DNA of 64,000 bases, taken from NCBI GenBank assembly GCA_963809175.1, contig CAWEIK010000001.1, positions 558,001 through 622,000 on the forward strand, given 5' to 3'. The notes beneath the pieces were generated by a model. It ran no database searches and was not told where the DNA came from. It saw only the letters and a program-made list of their open reading frames with translations. The stretch comes from JACCTU01 sp963809175 (GTDB taxonomy: Bacteria > Actinomycetota > Thermoleophilia > Gaiellales > Gaiellaceae). Positions 28,617-36,073 of the stretch are shown one piece after another (the first letter of the stretch is position 1; each line of letters starts with the position of its first letter). The position numbers and the translations under genes were made by a program.

Positions 28617-29170
28617 GCGTGCGGTCGCCTCAGCGCTCGCAACACCCAGTCCGCCCACTCGAGGTCGAGCTCCGAGTACTGGATCCCTCGGCGCAGCAGG
28701 AGGTAGTGGTAGAAGTCCGGCCCGCTGCGGCTGTTCGTCGGCTCGATCGCGCGGTACTCCGCGAGTCGCTCTGCGGTGTCCGCGCGGAACGCCTCGACGT
28801 GTCGGATGAGCACGTCGTCGTCCGTGAGCACGCCGACGAAGAGCCGGAGCTGAAAGGCGGCGCGGTCGGTCGGGTCGACGTGCGTCAGCCAGTCGTCCAG
28901 CGCCCGGCGCCCTTCCCGCGTGATCTTGTAGAGGGTCTTGTCGGGCCGCTCGGCCTGTGTGACGGCTCGGCTCCGTGCGTACCCGTCCTTCACGAGCCGG
29001 GGCAGGAGGCTGTAGAGCTGCGAGCGCGCCGGCGCCCAGATGTAGCCGATCGCCTTCTGGACGTACTTGAGCAGGTCGTAGCCGGAGTTCTCGCCCTCGA
29101 TCGCCAGGAGCGCGAGGACGGCCGCTTCCGTCGTGGTCAGCGTCCGGGTCGCGGTGCGGGTCGCCGGCAT
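28613..29170 (-). CDS. PadR-family transcriptional regulator
   Basis: 185 residues from ATG 29170. The winged-helix domain reads TTEAAVLALLAIEGENSGYD, LLKYVQKAIGYIWAPARSQL and YSLLPRLVKDGYARSRAVTQ, followed by the C-terminal helical dimerisation domain (PTDRAAFQLRLFVGVLTDDD). PadR proteins repress genes for stress or detoxification, often their neighbours. It is divergent from one S41-like gene and co-transcribed with its paralogue, so it probably controls both. Confidence 0.92.
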   Translation of the reverse strand: MPATRTATRTLTTTEAAVLALLAIEGENSGYDLLKYVQKAIGYIWAPARSQLYSLLPRLVKDGYARSRAVTQAERPDKTLYKITREGRRALDDWLTHVDPTDRAAFQLRLFVGVLTDDDVLIRHVEAFRADTAERLAEYRAIEPTNSRSGPDFYHYLLLRRGIQYSELDLEWADWVLRALRRPHA

Positions 29171-29172
29171 GC

Positions 29173-29212
29173 TTGACGATCATACTCCGTTCCGGAATAC
29201 TCCGCAACGGAA
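29173..29212 (+). promoter_or_regulatory. Divergent promoter with repeat-type operator; likely leaderless start
   Basis: TTGACG (29173-29178) and AATACT (29196-29201) form a 17-nt-spaced -35/-10 pair on the plus strand. The ATG at 29212 comes only 10 nt later, leaving no room for a ribosome-binding site. ATACTCCGTTCCGG and ATACTCCGCAACGG repeat directly, and TCCGTT (29186-29191) mirrors AACGGA (29206-29211). The repeats overlap the promoter and are the best PadR operator candidate. Confidence 0.55.
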
Positions 29213-30450
29213 TGATTCGGCTCCTCGCCACCGCCGTCGTCGCCTCCGCGCTCGCCGCGTGCGGGTTCGCGGCCGCGGCCCCGCCCGAGACCGCCTCCGA
29301 CATCGAGCACTACCTCGTCGAGCTCGAGCGCATCCACCCCGCCCCGTACCACGCGGTGTCGAAGGCGGAGTACCGCGCGGCCGCCGACCGGCTGATCGCT
29401 CGGCTCCCCGACCTCGACGACGACCAGCTGATGGTGGAGCTCCTCCGACTGGTCGCGCTCCTCGGCGAGCGTGACGGGCACGCGAACATGAACCCGCTCG
29501 CCGGCGGGCACCGGCGCGACCTCCACCTCTACCCGATCGCGACCTACGAGTTCGCGGACGGGGTCTACGTCGTCGCCGCGCCCGGACGTCCGCAGCTCGT
29601 CGGCCGCAAGCTGGTCGCGATCCAGGGCCGGCCGATCGCCGATGTGCTCCGGCTCGTCGACCCACTCGTGACCTACGACAACGCGCTCTCGCTCGCAGCG
29701 CACCGCAGCCCGTACCTCGTCACGGCCGAGCTCCTCCACGGGGTCGGGATCACGCCGACCGCCGCGCGCGCGGTGTTCTCCGTTGAGGGCGTCGCCGACA
29801 CCGAGCTCACGCCCGTCACCGCGGGCGCGTACATCAACGCGCTGCGTCCCGTCTATCCGAACTACCTCGACGGGATGCCGAAACGGTCGAAGCCGCTCTT
29901 CGTCCAGAAGCGCGGCGCGTCGCAATGGGTGACCACGCTCGACAAGGGTCGCGTCGTCTACTTCGTCTACAACACCGTGACAGGCGACCCGATGGGGACC
30001 GCGGACCGGATCCTCCGGCTCGCGCGACAGAAGAAGACGCGTCGCGTGATCGTCGACCTGCGCAACAACGGCGGCGGCGACATCAACACGTACCCGTACC
30101 TGCTCCAGACGCTCAAGTCGCGCTCGATCAACAAGCGCGGCAAGCTCGTCGTCCTGATCGGGCGCACGACGTATTCGGCCGCAGTGCACTTCGCCGTCGA
30201 TCTGAGGCGCGGGACCCGCGCGATCCTCGTCGGCGAGCCGACCGGCGGAAGTCCGAACCACTACAGCGACACCGACCCGGTCGCGCTGCCGGTCAGCGGC
30301 TACACGATCAACGTCCCGCGGATTCACTTCGTGAAGCTCCCCGGGCAGAGCGGGCTGCAGCTCGACCCCGACGTCGCCGTCCCGTTGAACGGCGCGGACT
30401 TCTTCGCCGGGCGCGACCCCGTCCTCGCGCGGGCGCTGACGCTTCGTTAG
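29212..30450 (+). CDS. S41-peptidase-like lipoprotein (paralogue B)
   Basis: 412 residues from ATG 29212 (an upstream in-frame start at 29173 would overlap the promoter). The lipobox is in MIRLLATAVVASALAACGF. The layout mirrors the gene at 27396: LVELERIHPAPYHAVSKAEY, GRKLVAIQGRPIADVLRLVD, RRVIVDLRNNGGGDINTYPY, VLIGRTTYSAAVHFAVDLRR and LVGEPTGGSPNHYSD. Residues PNPYH/PAPYH and GERDGH are shared by both, marking a subfamily. It ends 4 nt inside the convergent lipid kinase gene. Confidence 0.82.
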   Translation: MIRLLATAVVASALAACGFAAAAPPETASDIEHYLVELERIHPAPYHAVSKAEYRAAADRLIARLPDLDDDQLMVELLRLVALLGERDGHANMNPLAGGHRRDLHLYPIATYEFADGVYVVAAPGRPQLVGRKLVAIQGRPIADVLRLVDPLVTYDNALSLAAHRSPYLVTAELLHGVGITPTAARAVFSVEGVADTELTPVTAGAYINALRPVYPNYLDGMPKRSKPLFVQKRGASQWVTTLDKGRVVYFVYNTVTGDPMGTADRILRLARQKKTRRVIVDLRNNGGGDINTYPYLLQTLKSRSINKRGKLVVLIGRTTYSAAVHFAVDLRRGTRAILVGEPTGGSPNHYSDTDPVALPVSGYTINVPRIHFVKLPGQSGLQLDPDVAVPLNGADFFAGRDPVLARALTLR

Positions 30451-31323
30451 ACCAAGACGGTCACGGCATCGCGCTCGGCCTCGAGCAGCGTCTCCGTGAC
30501 GTCTCCGAGGTCCTCGCCGTCGGCCTGCAGCGGCAGCGGCCGGTCGCAGACGATCTCGACGCGGTCGACGTCGCGCACGTAGAGGATGTCGCGCGCTCGC
30601 TCCTGTCCTGCGCCTCGCACGACGTACACGGCAAAGCGCGGCAGAGCGGACGGCTTGAGGGCCCTGGCGCCAACGATGTCGAGGCCGCCTTCGAAGCTCG
30701 CGAGCGGCGCGACGTGGAGTGGAAGACGGCCCGCGTACGAATACGGGTCGCAGTTCGCAGCGAGCGCGAAGGCGGCGCGCCCGTGGCCGCGCACCTCGAG
30801 CACGGGCTCGAGGCGGAACCGACTCGCCGCGAGCAGCCCGAGTCCCTCCATGGCGAACCGCACGTTCCCGACGCGCCCTCGCTCGCGCGTGCGTCCCCGC
30901 GCGTCGACTCTCCGCACGAGCTCGGCGTCGAAGCCGACTCCGGCCGAGAACCCGAAGCGCCTGTCGTTGACGCGGCCGAGCGAGATGCGGCGGGTCCTGC
31001 CTTGGAGCAACCTGCGCGCGGCCGCGACAGGGTCGCGCGGTAGTCCGAGCGCGCGAGGGAGCACGCTCGCACCCCCGCCTGGCACGAAGCCGACCGGCGT
31101 GCCGCCGGCGACGCCGTTCAGCGCCTCGTTGAAGCCGCCGTCGCCGGAGAAGACGTAGATCGCCTCGACCTCGCCGTCGGCCTCGCGCGCGAGCTCGGTC
31201 GCGTGGCCCACGCGTTCCGTAACCCGCAACGTCCACGTCTCCGAGCGTTGCGGCAACGCGGTCGACCAGTTCGTCGGTGACCCGCGACGCGAAGGGATTG
31301 ACGATCAGGACGGCTCGCGCCAT
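30447..31323 (-). CDS. Diacylglycerol/sphingosine kinase-like lipid kinase (DAGK_cat), frameshifted
   Basis: About 291 residues after repair. Start ATG 31323 reads ARAVLIVNPFASRVTDELVD. The frame shifts near 31243 and continues TWTLRVTERVGHATELAREA, then the catalytic VFSGDGGFNEALNGVAGGTP and GFVPGGGASVLPRALGL. The C-terminal beta-sandwich part includes FGFSAGVGFDAELVRRVD. The GDGG motif binds ATP. Such kinases phosphorylate diacylglycerol or related lipids at the membrane. It is convergent with the S41-like gene, with no terminator between them. Confidence 0.88.
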
Positions 31324-31328
31324 GCCGG

Positions 31329-31905
31329 CTACCGGCTCGCGTAGCCGCGAAGGCCGTCGAGCAGCACGTCGCAGAAGCGATCGGCGAGCGCGTCGGTGTC
31401 GCGATCAGGCGTCAACCAGGTGTAGGCCCAGTTCGCCGCCGAGAGCGCGAGCAGCGCGGAGGTTGCGTCGTCGAGATCGGTGCGGAGCTCCCCGAGCTCG
31501 CGACCCTCGCGGAAGAGCGCGCGGAAGCGCTCCTCGTAGCGCCGCCGCTCGGCGAGGATCTCGTCGCGCCGCTCGCCCTCGAGGTAGCGCCACTCACGAG
31601 TGAACACCGTCGCGACGTCGAGTTGACCGGCGACGGTGCGCAGGTGGGCGCGTAGCGCGAGGCGGATCTTCTCGGCGGCGGGCAGCTCGTCCGGGATCGC
31701 GTCGAGCCCCGCGTGGAAGGCCGCGGCGCCGTCCCGCATCGCCTCGAAGAGCAGGTCCTGCTTCGAGTCGATCCAGGTGTAGACCGTCGGCTTCTGGACG
31801 CCGAGCGCCTCGGCCAGGTCGCCGATCGACGTGCCGTGGTAGCCCTTCTCGGCAAAGAGCCGGGCTGCCTGGCGGGTGAGCTCGGTCCGGCGGGCGGAGA
31901 TACAC
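31329..31905 (-). CDS. TetR-family repressor, likely of phenylacetate genes (PaaR-like), frameshifted start
   Basis: About 191 residues. The helix-turn-helix is intact: ARRTELTRQAARLFAEKGYH, GTSIGDLAEALGVQKPTVYT, WIDSKQDLLFEAM. The helical effector domain follows. The frame has no ATG, GTG or TTG before 31739; a GTG at 31905 lies one base out of frame, so one inserted base just after it is the simplest explanation. It is divergent from paaA, with a palindromic operator between, and should therefore repress paa genes and respond to phenylacetyl-CoA. Confidence 0.82.
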
Positions 31906-31909
31906 TGAG

Positions 31910-31929
31910 CCTAACGATCGTTCGGTAGG
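31910..31929. promoter_or_regulatory. Palindromic TetR/PaaR operator between paaR-like gene and paaA
   Basis: CTAACGATCGTTCG at 31911-31924 holds the perfect 10-bp palindrome AACGATCGTT inside a wider symmetric frame (CCTA at 31910 and TAGG ending at 31929). It fits the pattern CNAACGNNCGTTNG that I recall for the Thermus PaaR repressor. It lies 5 nt from the TetR start and 8 nt from the paaA start, so it can control both. Confidence 0.75.
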
Positions 31930-31937
31930 GAGGCCAA

Positions 31938-32837
31938 GTGGACGCGCGCACCCAGGAGTTCGTGGACTACGTACAGGGCGGAGGCCAGGTCGAGACCGGC
32001 GACTGGATGCCCGACGAGTACCGCGCCAAGCTCATCAAGTTCATCGAGATGCACGGCAACTCCGAGCTGATGGGAGTCCTCCCCGAGCGCGAGTGGATCC
32101 TCCGCGCGCCGACCCTGCAACGCAAGTTGGCGTTGACGGCGAAGGTGCAGGACGAGGTCGGCCACTCGCAGCTGATCTACCGCGTCGTCGAGGACCTCGG
32201 CAAGCCGCGCGCCGCGTGTCTCCAAGATCTCGTCGACGGGAAGTCGAAGTTCCACAACGTCTTCCACTACCCGACGAAGACGTGGGGCGACGTCGGCGTG
32301 ATCGCCTGGCTCGTCGACGCGGCCGCGATCATCTCGCAGAAGGCGCTCCTCAAGTGCTCGTACGCGCCGTACGCGCGGATCATGAAGAAGATCTGCTGGG
32401 AGGAGTCGTTCCACATCCTCCACGGGCGCGACGTGATCCTGACGCTGATGAACGGAACGGACGAGCAGCGCGCGCTCGTGCAGGAGGCGCTCGACCGTTG
32501 GTGGGGCCCGCTGATGACCTTCCACGGCACGGCGATCCCCGCGGACGAGGACCCGATGGTCTACTGGCGCATCAAGTCGCAGGGCAACGAGGAGGCGCGC
32601 CAGCAGTTCCTCGACGGCTACGTGCCGCAGATCTGGGAGCTCGGGCTGACGGTTCCCGACCAGGAGCTGCGCAAGAACGACGACGGCGTCTGGGAGTACT
32701 CGGAGCCGGACTGGGACGAGCTGAAGCGCGTCGTCACCGGACACGGGCCGATGACGGCCGAGCGGCTCGAGTTCCGCCGGCGCTTCCTCGAGCAAGAGGC
32801 GTGGGTGCGCGACGTCGTGCTCGCGGAAGCCGCGTGA
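31938..32837 (+). CDS. paaA: 1,2-phenylacetyl-CoA epoxidase, catalytic subunit A
   Basis: 299 residues from GTG 31938, preceded by AGGGAGG. Diiron carboxylate ligands are visible in KVQDEVGHSQLIYRVVEDLG and KKICWEESFHILHGRDVILT, with the first Glu in LPEREWILRAPTLQRKLAL. PaaA inserts one oxygen atom of O2 into phenylacetyl-CoA. It is the first gene of an overlapping paaABCD set; it overlaps paaB by 4 nt. Confidence 0.96.
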   Translation: MDARTQEFVDYVQGGGQVETGDWMPDEYRAKLIKFIEMHGNSELMGVLPEREWILRAPTLQRKLALTAKVQDEVGHSQLIYRVVEDLGKPRAACLQDLVDGKSKFHNVFHYPTKTWGDVGVIAWLVDAAAIISQKALLKCSYAPYARIMKKICWEESFHILHGRDVILTLMNGTDEQRALVQEALDRWWGPLMTFHGTAIPADEDPMVYWRIKSQGNEEARQQFLDGYVPQIWELGLTVPDQELRKNDDGVWEYSEPDWDELKRVVTGHGPMTAERLEFRRRFLEQEAWVRDVVLAEAA

Positions 32838-33112
32838 TCTTCGAGGTCTTCCGGCAGGAGCGGCGCGGGCAGCCGTTCGCGCACGCGGGCTCGGTCGACG
32901 CGCCCGACCTCGAGTTCGCGGAGGCGTGGGCGCGCGAGCAGTACGGGCGGCGGCAGGAGTCGGAGGCGCTGTGGGTCGTCCCGCGCGAAGCGATCCTCGA
33001 GGTGCACGACTTTCCCGACGAGCTGAACAAGACGTACCACCGCGTCGACGGCTACTCGTTGAAGGCGAAGCTGAAGGAAGCGCGTGAGCGAGCGGGCACA
33101 GCAGCTCCTTGA
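32834..33112 (+). CDS. paaB: 1,2-phenylacetyl-CoA epoxidase subunit B
   Basis: 92 residues from GTG 32834 (GTGA overlap with the paaA stop). Family marks are IFEVFRQERRGQPFAHAGSV, DLEFAEAWAREQYGRRQESE and ALWVVPREAILEV. The small non-catalytic subunit B bridges the A-C complexes in the epoxidase and is the usual length. Its 3' end overlaps paaC by 29 nt. Confidence 0.94.
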   Translation: MIFEVFRQERRGQPFAHAGSVDAPDLEFAEAWAREQYGRRQESEALWVVPREAILEVHDFPDELNKTYHRVDGYSLKAKLKEARERAGTAAP

Positions 33113-33737
33113 GCTCGCCGACGACGAGCTGATCCTCGGCTGGCGCGACTCCGAGTGGACGGGGATCGCGCCGACGCTCGAGGAGGACGTCGCGTTCTCG
33201 TCGATCGCGCAGAACGAGATCGGCCACGCGCGCGCGCTCTACGAGCTCGCGGCGCGCGACCTCGGGACGACGGCCGACGCGCTCGCGTTCGACCGCTCGC
33301 CCGAGGAGTACCGCAGCGCGCCGCTCGTCGAGCTGCGCCGGCTCGACTGGGCGCGCACGATCGCGCGGCACTGGCTCTACGAGTGCGCGGACGAGCTTCG
33401 GCTCGCGGAGCTCAAGTCGTCGGACGACGCCGAGCTTGCGGGACTCGCGGCGAAGATGGACCGCGAGGAGGTCTACCACCGCATGCACGCGCAGATGTGG
33501 GCCGATCGGCTGCGCGGCGACGAGCGGTTCGAGGCGGCGGTCGAGGAGCTCTGGCCGTACGCCGTCACAGTCCTGCCCGAGTCGCTCAGACCTGCCCTCT
33601 CCGAACGGGTCGGCAGGCCGCTCCCAAGTAACAGTCTGTTACTTACTCTCGAGCGCGGCGGGGAAAAGGACGAGTTGCGGCAGCTCCACGCCGAGATGAC
33701 GATGGTGCGTCGCAGCATTCCGGGTGCGACGTGGTGA
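33084..33737 (+). CDS. paaC: 1,2-phenylacetyl-CoA epoxidase subunit C
   Basis: 217 residues from GTG 33084. It is a ferritin-like structural partner of PaaA: LADDELILGWRDSEWTGIAP, FSSIAQNEIGHARALYELAA, and MDREEVYHRMHAQMWADRL. It is slightly shorter than the roughly 250-residue E. coli protein. The C-terminus (LRQLHAEMTMVRRSIPGATW) is typical. It overlaps paaD by 7 nt. Confidence 0.95.
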   Translation: MSERAQQLLELADDELILGWRDSEWTGIAPTLEEDVAFSSIAQNEIGHARALYELAARDLGTTADALAFDRSPEEYRSAPLVELRRLDWARTIARHWLYECADELRLAELKSSDDAELAGLAAKMDREEVYHRMHAQMWADRLRGDERFEAAVEELWPYAVTVLPESLRPALSERVGRPLPSNSLLLTLERGGEKDELRQLHAEMTMVRRSIPGATW

Positions 33738-34216
33738 CCGAGGCGGCGGTCTGGGAGGCGCTCGCCGAGATCCCCGATCCGGAGATCCCGGTGATCTCGC
33801 TCGTCGACCTCGGCGTCGTGCGCGATGTCGCGATCGACGGCGAGAACGTGCGCGTCGAGTTCACGCCGACGTTCCTCGGCTGCCCCGCGCTCGAGGTGAT
33901 GCGCGACGCGATGGCCGAGAAGGTGCGCGAGCTCGGCGGCGAGCCCGACGTCCGCGTGATCTCCGACGACTCGTGGTCGTCGGACAAGATCACGCCGGCG
34001 GGCCGCGAGAAGCTGCGCGTCGCAGGCCTCGCACCGCCGGCACCGCGCGAGGCGACCGCGCCGACGCTCGTGCAGCTGCAGTCAGCGGCGTTCCGCTGCC
34101 CGTACTGCGGCTCGACCGACACGAAGCTCGAGAACATCTTCGGCCCGACGCCGTGCCGGTCGGTGCGCTACTGCAACGGCTGCCGCCAGCCGTTCGAGCA
34201 GTTCAAGACGATCTGA
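33731..34216 (+). CDS. paaD: Phenylacetate-CoA oxygenase maturation factor PaaD (MIP18/DUF59 plus zinc ribbon)
   Basis: 161 residues. The N-terminal DUF59 domain reads IPDPEIPVISLVDLGVVRDV and FTPTFLGCPALEVMRDAM, with the conserved Cys. The C-terminal zinc ribbon has FRCPYCGSTDTK and YCNGCRQPFEQF. PaaD supports iron-sulfur or diiron assembly of the epoxidase. The gene ends with the codons for FKTI, whose DNA recurs about 510 bp downstream. No paaE reductase follows in this window. Confidence 0.94.
   Translation: MVTEAAVWEALAEIPDPEIPVISLVDLGVVRDVAIDGENVRVEFTPTFLGCPALEVMRDAMAEKVRELGGEPDVRVISDDSWSSDKITPAGREKLRVAGLAPPAPREATAPTLVQLQSAAFRCPYCGSTDTKLENIFGPTPCRSVRYCNGCRQPFEQFKTI
34201..34214 (+). 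repeat. Left copy of a 14-bp direct repeat (paaD 3' end)
   Basis: GTTCAAGACGATCT encodes the last residues of PaaD (FKTI) and is followed by TGA. The identical 14-mer occurs at 34714-34727 followed by TAA. The two copies bracket the methyltransferase-like gene. Confidence 0.85.
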
Positions 34217-34220
34217 CGGC

Positions 34221-34712
34221 GTGACCAGACGGGGAGCGGCGGTCGGGAGTTTGCTGTTCACGGTGGGGGAGCCCGGCGTGATGGGCGTCCTCGTTCCGTA
34301 CTTGCTCACGGGCTGGGACGGCACGGACCCGCCGCTCGCGCTGAAGGTCGCCGGCGCGGCGCTGCTCGCCGCCGGCTCCGGCGTACTGGCGCACACGGTG
34401 ATCCGTTTCGCGGTCGAGGGCCTGGGCACGCCCTTTCCCGCCGCGCCCACCGAGAACCTCGTGGTCGGCGGCCTCTACCGCTACGTACGCAACCCGATGT
34501 ACCTCGCGGTGCTCGCGATCATCCTCGGCCAGGCGGCGATCCTCGGCCGCGTGGCGCTGGTGGCCTACGCCGCGGTCTTCTGGGCCATCGTCGCGAGCTT
34601 CGTCAGCTTCTACGAGGAGCCGACCCTGTCCGAGCGCTACGGCGAGCAGTACGACGCCTACCGCCGCGCGGTCAGGCGCTGGTGGCCGCGGGCGACACCC
34701 TGGAGCGCCTGA
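34221..34712 (+). CDS. Isoprenylcysteine carboxyl methyltransferase (ICMT)-family membrane protein
   Basis: 163 residues from GTG 34221. It has three to four hydrophobic helices and the ICMT/phospholipid methyltransferase signature: VVGGLYRYVRNPMYLAVLAI, then FYEEPTLSERYGEQYDAYRR. Bacterial members methylate small molecules, phospholipids or unknown thiols using SAM. It sits directly after paaD where paaE might be expected, and is bracketed by a 14-bp direct repeat of the paaD end. It may therefore be an insertion. No phenylacetate role is known. Confidence 0.85.
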   Translation: MTRRGAAVGSLLFTVGEPGVMGVLVPYLLTGWDGTDPPLALKVAGAALLAAGSGVLAHTVIRFAVEGLGTPFPAAPTENLVVGGLYRYVRNPMYLAVLAIILGQAAILGRVALVAYAAVFWAIVASFVSFYEEPTLSERYGEQYDAYRRAVRRWWPRATPWSA

Positions 34713-34713
34713 C

Positions 34714-34727
34714 GTTCAAGACGATCT
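34714..34727 (+). repeat. Right copy of the 14-bp direct repeat
   Basis: Second GTTCAAGACGATCT, 513 bp from the first, with an in-frame-looking FKTI-stop ending (TAA). It lies 1 nt past the methyltransferase stop and overlaps by 2 nt the end of the convergent lipoprotein gene. Confidence 0.85.
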
Positions 34728-35286
34728 AAGGCGTCCAGTCGTCCTCGACCGGCGGCTCCTCCGCGGCCGGTGGCTCCTCCGACTGCTTCCGGGCCGATCG
34801 TCGCCGCCACCACCAGACGATCCCGCCGATCACCACCGCGGCGGCAAGGCACGCGAACGCGATCCAGCCCCAGGGAGTCTCCTCCTCTTCCTGCGCCGCA
34901 GCGGCCGCCGCAGCGACGGCCGCGGGACTCGGCCCTTCTGACTCGGACGTCGTCGTGCCCGGCGGCTCCTCCACGGCAGTCTCCGTCTCCGTTTCTATCG
35001 TCTCCGTCACCGTTCTGACGGTCGTCGTCGCAGGCTCGGTCTCCACGGTCGTCGTCGTGGGCTCAGGCTCGGTCGTCGTCGCAGGCTCGGTCTCGGTCTC
35101 AGTCTCGGTCTCGGTCTCGGTCGGCGCCGTGCTCTCGGGCCGCGTGACGGTCGGCGTGGGCCGCGTCACCGTCGGCGTCGGGACCGTCACGTCGGTCGGG
35201 AGCGTGCGGACGGCTTCGCCGTCGCCGCCGCAGGCGGACAGCCCGACGAGGAGGAGCACGGTCGCGATCGACGAGAGGGATCGCAT
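34726..35286 (-). CDS. Thr/Glu-repeat lipoprotein with C-terminal membrane helix
   Basis: 186 residues from ATG 35286. The lipobox is in MRSLSSIATVLLLVGLSACG. A long low-complexity region follows (TPTVTRPTPTVTRPE, then tandem TE repeats and TTT stretches; DNA repeats of GGTCTC). Then come an Ala run, a transmembrane helix (GWIAFACLAAAVVIGGIVWW) and a basic-acidic tail. The layout, lipid anchor plus disordered spacer plus helix, suggests a cell-envelope spanning tether. The TE repeat may vary in length between strains. Confidence 0.7.
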   Translation of the reverse strand: MRSLSSIATVLLLVGLSACGGDGEAVRTLPTDVTVPTPTVTRPTPTVTRPESTAPTETETETETETEPATTTEPEPTTTTVETEPATTTVRTVTETIETETETAVEEPPGTTTSESEGPSPAAVAAAAAAAQEEEETPWGWIAFACLAAAVVIGGIVWWWRRRSARKQSEEPPAAEEPPVEDDWTP

Positions 35287-35320
35287 GCAGCCACTTTGGC
35301 GAGTCGCGTCCGGCCCGGCA

Positions 35321-36073
35321 TCACCCCACAGGGATGATCGCGGCGAGGCGTTGCGCGACGACGTCCGCGTGCGGAAGGCGTGCGTCGAGCCCTTCGCGCA
35401 CGAGCTCGCGGACGGATGCGGCGAGGGCGGTCCGGAGTGGGTCAGGCTCGAGTGCGGCGACGTGGGCGTCCTCGAAGCGCGCGAGCGTCTCGGCGGAAAG
35501 GTCGTCGTACCCGCGCGCCTGCACCGCCCGCTTCCCCTCACGAAGGCAGGCGAGCGAGAGTGCGTGGTCCCGCACGGCACCGACGTAGTGCTCGGCCTGC
35601 CAGACACGCCCGCGCTCGATGCAGGCGCGCGCGTGGAGCGCATAGATGACGCCCCACCCGAAGAGGTCTCCCGCGACCGGTGGCTTGGACACGTCCGCGT
35701 CGCCCGCCGCCGTCTCGCCGAACAGCAGCCGGAACTGTGGCGAGAGGGGACGAAACTCCGTTTCCGGCGTCATCGAGAGGTCGAACTGCAGCGCGTTCGG
35801 CAGCAGAAACACGCGGTACGTCGTCGAACCGCGCTCGAGGTCGACGAGGTGCACCGCGTCGAGCTCGTCGACGAGCGTGCGCGTCCAGTCGTCGAGCACG
35901 GTGGCGACCGGCACATCCTCGGCGACGGCGAAGGTGAGATCGAGGTCGGAGTGGTGGTCTCCGCCGCCCAGCGCGAGCGATCCCACCGCAGCTCCGGCGA
36001 CGACGCGCGCGTCCTCCTCTCCGAGCCGCAGCACGCGCTCGCGGAGCGCATCGCGCTCCTCAACGCTGAACAC
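35321..36073 (-). CDS. Nucleotidyltransferase-domain protein
   Basis: 250 residues from ATG 36073. The polymerase-beta-type nucleotidyltransferase core is VAGAAVGSLALGGGDHHSDL followed by DLTFAV, giving the GS and DxD motif; a third acid may lie in DLERGSTTYRVFLLPNALQF. A helical C-terminus follows (LHARACIERGRVWQAEHYVG). It resembles aminoglycoside/lincosamide nucleotidyltransferases and minimal MNT proteins. It overlaps the GrpB-like gene by 14 nt. The substrate is unknown. Confidence 0.82.
   Translation of the reverse strand: MFSVEERDALRERVLRLGEEDARVVAGAAVGSLALGGGDHHSDLDLTFAVAEDVPVATVLDDWTRTLVDELDAVHLVDLERGSTTYRVFLLPNALQFDLSMTPETEFRPLSPQFRLLFGETAAGDADVSKPPVAGDLFGWGVIYALHARACIERGRVWQAEHYVGAVRDHALSLACLREGKRAVQARGYDDLSAETLARFEDAHVAALEPDPLRTALAASVRELVREGLDARLPHADVVAQRLAAIIPVG

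Noticed and set aside
29137..31323. 728-codon minus-strand frame
   Set aside because: It is the true start of the lipid kinase followed by shadow of the S41-like gene; the kinase ends at 30447 in another frame.
34960..35180. Tandem GGTCTC/GTCGTC repeats as a possible CRISPR or minisatellite
   Set aside because: They lie in frame inside a lipoprotein gene and encode a TE/TT low-complexity spacer; there are no spacers of uniform length.
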